Source: Herbidospora galbida
Lineage (GTDB): Bacteria; Actinomycetota; Actinomycetes; Streptosporangiales; Streptosporangiaceae
NCBI RefSeq assembly: GCF_005233835.1
Contig: NZ_SZQA01000035.1
Coordinates: 28,735-92,734, forward strand
DNA: 64,000 nt
Reading direction: 5' to 3'
Each line of letters begins with the position of its first letter. Within the stretch, counting starts at the first letter, position 1. The notes under the pieces were generated by a model. The model was not told the origin of the DNA. It made no database searches and saw only the letters and a list, made by a program, of their open reading frames with translations. The position numbers and the translations under genes were made by a program. Below, one piece after another: positions 61,159 to 64,000 of the stretch.

Positions 61159-61686
61159 TCATTCGGCCGCGCGCGGGAACTCCGAACAGCGGAACGACCC
61201 GAAGCTCTCCCTGCCGCGCCGGACCACGACCGTGACCGCGTCGGCGTCGATGTTCGACCGCGCGGCCAGCGCGGCGGCGGCCGTGCAGGTGAGCTGGCCG
61301 AGCCACAGCAGGCGGTCGCGCTGGGCCGCGAAGCTCTCGCGGGGAGCCGGCACCGGCACGGCGGCCGCGGTGGGCGCCTCGACGGTGATCCGCACCTTGG
61401 CGTCGTCGGCGGTGACCGCGCCCAGGGCGCCGATCCAGCCGTTCAGGTCGGTGGCGAGGCCGAGGCGGCGTTCGGGTTCGCTGGGGCCGTCGACGAGCAG
61501 GTTGAGCGTCTCCTTCAGCGACGGCCAGGGCATCGGCCGGGTGACCGCCTTCAGCCGCTGACCCGACACGAAGTAGAGCCGCATGCTGGGCTGGAAGCCG
61601 CTCGCGGGTTCACCGCCGTCCTGTACGCCCGTCGGGCTGATGCCACACCCGGCCACCAGCAGGAGCGCCGCCAGCAGATATCTCAT
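61159..61686 (-). CDS. GerMN-like lipoprotein of a two-component operon
   Basis: This 175-residue protein starts at ATG 61686, which overlaps the kinase stop by 4 bp. A lipobox (LLLVAGCG) places Cys14 as the lipidated residue. The mature part (LYFVSGQRLKAVTRP, LNLLVDGPSEPERRLGLATDL) resembles the GerMN fold, and two further cysteines lie near 135 and 167. In Streptomyces, similar lipoproteins (such as those of the cse and afsQ operons) accompany kinases that sense cell-wall stress; here it may tune the linked kinase. Confidence 0.75.
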   Translation of the reverse strand: MRYLLAALLLVAGCGISPTGVQDGGEPASGFQPSMRLYFVSGQRLKAVTRPMPWPSLKETLNLLVDGPSEPERRLGLATDLNGWIGALGAVTADDAKVRITVEAPTAAAVPVPAPRESFAAQRDRLLWLGQLTCTAAAALAARSNIDADAVTVVVRRGRESFGSFRCSEFPRAAE

Positions 61687-63056
61687 CGCGGTTCCCTGGG
61701 CAGCGTGAGCCGGAACACCGCGCCGCCCTCGGGGCGGTTGCCGACCTCGATCGTGCCGCCGTGGAGGCGGGCGTTCTCCAGGGCGATGGCCAGGCCGAGG
61801 CCGCTGCCGTCCGACCGGGTGCGGGCGGCGTCGGCCTTGGAGAACCGGTCGAACACGCGCGGGAGCAGGTCGGGGTCGACGCCGGGGCCCGCGTCGGCGA
61901 CCTCGATGACGACGTCGTGGCCCTCGTCCAGCGAGACGGTCACCGGCTTGGCGCCGTGCCGCAGCGCGTTGCCGACCAGGTTGGCCATGACGACGTCGAA
62001 CCGGCGCGGGTCGAGCCGGACGCGCACCCCCGGCCCGATGTCCACCTCGACCTCCGAGGTCCACCCCCGTGTACGCAGACTCGCCGCCACCGCCTCCGCC
62101 ACGTCCACATCGTCGACGACGAGGCCGACGGCCCCCGCGTCGAACCGGGAGATCTCCATGAGGTCCTCCACGAGCTTCACCAGCCGTCCGGCCTCCAGAT
62201 TCAGCAGGCGGGCCGCCTCGGGCAGGTCGCCGTCGAGCCGGGCCGACTCCTCCTCGATCACCTCGGCCATGGCGAGGATCGAGGCCAGCGGGGTGCGCAG
62301 TTCGTGGGAGACGTCGGCGACGAACCGCCGGGCCATCGACACGTTGGTCTCCAGCGCCTCGGCGGTGGCGTTGAACGTCTTGACCAGGCGGGCCAGTTCG
62401 TCGCGGCCGGTGACCTTGAGCCGGGTGTCGAGTTCTCCGGCCCCCAGGCGGCGGGCGGCGCGGTCGAGGTCGCGTACCGGCCGGAGCACCCCGCCCGCGG
62501 CGAGCAGCGCGAACAGCACGGCCAGCAGCAGCACGGGCAGGACGCCGTTGCGCGCGGCGGCGACCAGCGCCTCCTGGTCGGCGGCCTCGGTGTGCAGCGA
62601 GGAGACGAGGTAGACCTCGACGCCCGACGGCACGCCCTCACGGCGCAGCAGCACCGGCGTGCCCACCACGAGGTAGGGGTCGCCGTCGCGCACCACCCGC
62701 TGGTAGACGAGGCGCTGTTCGGCGGCCACGCGCCGGCGCAGGCCGGCCGTCAGGGCCGCGACGGCGTCGCCCGACGCGACCAGGCCCGAGTCGCCGTAGA
62801 CGGCCGCGCCGGTCGCGTCGAGGAACGCGGGCGCGACGCCGTTGGCGAGCTGTTGCAGGGCGGCCCGGCTGGGCGGGTGCTGCATGTTCTCGGTGAGGGT
62901 GGAGACGCGGAGCCGGAACTCGTTGACGACCGACCATTCGGTCCGGGTCAGCATGAGGTCGCGGGCCTGCTTGTAGACCAGCCCGGCGGCGGTGAGCGCG
63001 CTCAGCCCCGCCAGCACGACGAAGACCACGACCAAACGGGCACGCAGCCCCCTCAC
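61683..63056 (-). CDS. Membrane sensor histidine kinase (CseC/AfsQ2-like)
   Basis: This 457-residue protein starts at GTG 63056 (GTGA overlap with the response regulator). Two helices (about 6-26 and 170-190) flank an extracytoplasmic sensor domain of about 140 residues. A HAMP (LRPVRDLDRAARRLGAGELDTR) leads to HisKA with His251 (DVSHELRTPLAS) and HATPase (NLVGNALRHG, DAGPGV, GSGLGLAIA). It should phosphorylate the regulator encoded upstream. Confidence 0.93.
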   Translation of the reverse strand: MRGLRARLVVVFVVLAGLSALTAAGLVYKQARDLMLTRTEWSVVNEFRLRVSTLTENMQHPPSRAALQQLANGVAPAFLDATGAAVYGDSGLVASGDAVAALTAGLRRRVAAEQRLVYQRVVRDGDPYLVVGTPVLLRREGVPSGVEVYLVSSLHTEAADQEALVAAARNGVLPVLLLAVLFALLAAGGVLRPVRDLDRAARRLGAGELDTRLKVTGRDELARLVKTFNATAEALETNVSMARRFVADVSHELRTPLASILAMAEVIEEESARLDGDLPEAARLLNLEAGRLVKLVEDLMEISRFDAGAVGLVVDDVDVAEAVAASLRTRGWTSEVEVDIGPGVRVRLDPRRFDVVMANLVGNALRHGAKPVTVSLDEGHDVVIEVADAGPGVDPDLLPRVFDRFSKADAARTRSDGSGLGLAIALENARLHGGTIEVGNRPEGGAVFRLTLPREPR

Positions 63057-63730
63057 AGGGGGCCGAACCGATAGCCGAAGCCGCGTGCGGTCTGGACGTA
63101 GCGGGGCTGGGCGGGGACGTCCTCGATCTTGGTGCGGAGCCGCTGCACGCACGCGTCGACCAGCCGCGAGTCGCCCAGGAAGTCCAGGTCCCAGACCGAT
63201 TCCAGCAGTTGCTGGCGGCTGAAGACCTGGCCGGGAGAGGCCGACAGCTCCAGCAGCAGCCGGAGTTCCAGCGGGGGCAGCGTGAGCGGGATCCCGTTCT
63301 TGGCCACCGTCAGCGCGCCCCGGTCGATCACCAGATCGCCGTAGGTCTCCTGACCGGCGTCGAGGGGCGCGGCCCAGCGGCGCAGCACGGCGCGGATGCG
63401 CGCCTCCAGCACGCGCGGCCTGACCGGTTTGACCACGTAGTCGTCGGCGCCGGCCTCCAGCCCGCTGACCACGTCGAGGTCGTCGCCCCGGGCGGTGAGC
63501 ATGACGATCGGCAGGTGCCCGCCGGCCCTGATCCGGCGGCAGACCTCGAAGCCGTCGAGGCCGGGCAGCATGAGGTCGAGCACGACGATGTCCATCGTCG
63601 TCTCGCGCAGCCGCCGCAGGCCCTCCTCGCCGGTCTCGGCGGTGGCGACCTCGTGGCCGTGGCGGCTGAGCGACAGCCGGAGTCCTTCGCGGACGGACTG
63701 GTCGTCCTCGATGAGCATCACCCGGGCCAC
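63053..63730 (-). CDS. OmpR-family response regulator (CseB/AfsQ1-like)
   Basis: This 225-residue protein starts at ATG 63730. The receiver has IEDD at 7-10, phospho-acceptor Asp52 (VLDLMLPGLDGFEV) and the lysine of YVVKPVRP at about 101. A winged helix follows at about 130-225 (LPPLELRLLLELSASPGQVFSRQQLLE, GFGYRFGPL). It is first in a three-gene operon: regulator, kinase, lipoprotein. Confidence 0.94.
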   Translation of the reverse strand: MARVMLIEDDQSVREGLRLSLSRHGHEVATAETGEEGLRRLRETTMDIVVLDLMLPGLDGFEVCRRIRAGGHLPIVMLTARGDDLDVVSGLEAGADDYVVKPVRPRVLEARIRAVLRRWAAPLDAGQETYGDLVIDRGALTVAKNGIPLTLPPLELRLLLELSASPGQVFSRQQLLESVWDLDFLGDSRLVDACVQRLRTKIEDVPAQPRYVQTARGFGYRFGPL

Positions 63731-63860
63731 GCGACCCAGTATCCGGCTTGATCAGCACATATACGGCCGGAAGCGACGTTCATTACACGCTCATGACATT
63801 CCGCTCATGGCCAGCGGACATCGCGCTGCCAGGATCCCGGGTCGAGACCTAGGAGGATGT
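63731..63860. promoter_or_regulatory. Divergent promoter region with TCAT-type repeats
   Basis: Between the response regulator and the secreted protein are GTTCATTAC (63778-63786), GCTCATGAC (63789-63797) and GCTCATGGC (63803-63811). The first two are 11 bp apart, as in OmpR-family binding sites; the third is 14 bp on. They are candidate sites for the adjacent regulator. AGGAGG lies just before the next ATG. Confidence 0.4.
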
Positions 63861-64000
63861 ATGCGATTCACTCTGGCCGCCATCGGCCTCGTCGCGGCCA
63901 CGCTCACCTTCGCCGCCCCGGCCGCCGCGTCGCCGTCGCCCGTCCCGGAGCAGTCGCGGGCCTCCGCGGCGCCGGCGCCGGCGCCGTCCGAGCGGGCGCG
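63861..64000 (+). CDS. Secreted protein, C-terminus cut by window edge
   Basis: ATG 63861 follows AGGAGG by a few bases. The first 46 residues give a signal peptide (MRFTLAAIGLVAATLTF, cleavage after AAPAAA near 22) and then an Ala/Pro/Ser-rich start (SPSPVPEQSRASAAPAPAP). The frame is open at the edge. Function cannot be told; position suggests control by the divergent two-component system. Confidence 0.6.
   Translation, partial: MRFTLAAIGLVAATLTFAAPAAASPSPVPEQSRASAAPAPAPSERA

Overview
The window is a high-GC actinobacterial chromosome segment. The marker is the conserved block at 24.6-34.8 kb: fhaA-fhaB-pstP-rodA-pbpA-pknA-pknB, then a trpG-like amidotransferase, a class E sortase and crgA. 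In Actinobacteria this block lies near oriC. Gene style (many GTG starts, ATGA/GTGA overlaps, many regulators, secreted carbohydrate-active enzymes) fits a sporulating, soil-type actinomycete, perhaps of the Streptosporangiales. That placement is inference; no rRNA is present to test it.

Layout. 0-9 kb: a cut polyprenol-sugar glycosyltransferase, a GT2 enzyme, partner-switching proteins (STAS and HATPase), a response regulator, a YidC homologue, a PAS-GAF-PAS kinase, an O6-alkylguanine methyltransferase, and a DUF4239/proline-rich pair. 9-10.5 kb: an NCS1 permease under a TPP riboswitch. 10.6-18 kb is accessory and partly decayed: an integrase relic, fragments of other genes, a multiply broken membrane protein, small hypotheticals and a large secreted ThuA protein. 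17.9-24.5 kb: NlpC/P60, rhodanese, Fpg/Nei, GPP34, LCP, two CNNM/CBS proteins and tRNA-Leu(CAG). 24.6-37 kb: the Ser/Thr kinase-cell wall block followed by crgA, rhomboid and cyclophilin. 37-44 kb: AI-2E-like exporter, GlxA, DUF72, methyltransferase/MerR, a CBM2 esterase and a TspO-like protein. 44-48 kb: a DevR/DevS (DosR/DosS) hypoxia-NO-type module with two DosR-box-like palindromes. 47.8-51.4 kb: class Ia nrdAB under a cobalamin riboswitch. 51.5-54.9 kb: an MBL hydrolase and a secreted nuclease. 54.9-58.5 kb: a predicted NLR-like conflict system, trypco1 plus a trypsin-STAND-WD40 protein. 58.5-64 kb: phosphatase, aldo/keto reductase, Ddn-like oxidoreductase with MarR, and a response regulator/kinase/lipoprotein operon.

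How the genes work together. The FHA proteins, PstP and the PASTA kinase form the phospho-signalling circuit that controls peptidoglycan synthesis by RodA/PbpA. DevR/DevS probably controls the adjacent flavin-binding protein and a decayed acyl-CoA synthetase through the two palindromes. Vitamin status is read by two riboswitches (TPP and B12).

Most interesting: the trypco1/trypsin-STAND-WD40 pair, with a recent WD40 repeat duplication; a dispersed palindromic repeat in three copies, two of them directly after stop codons; the DosR boxes, one beside a relic gene; and a graveyard of gene fragments at 10.6-11.5 kb.
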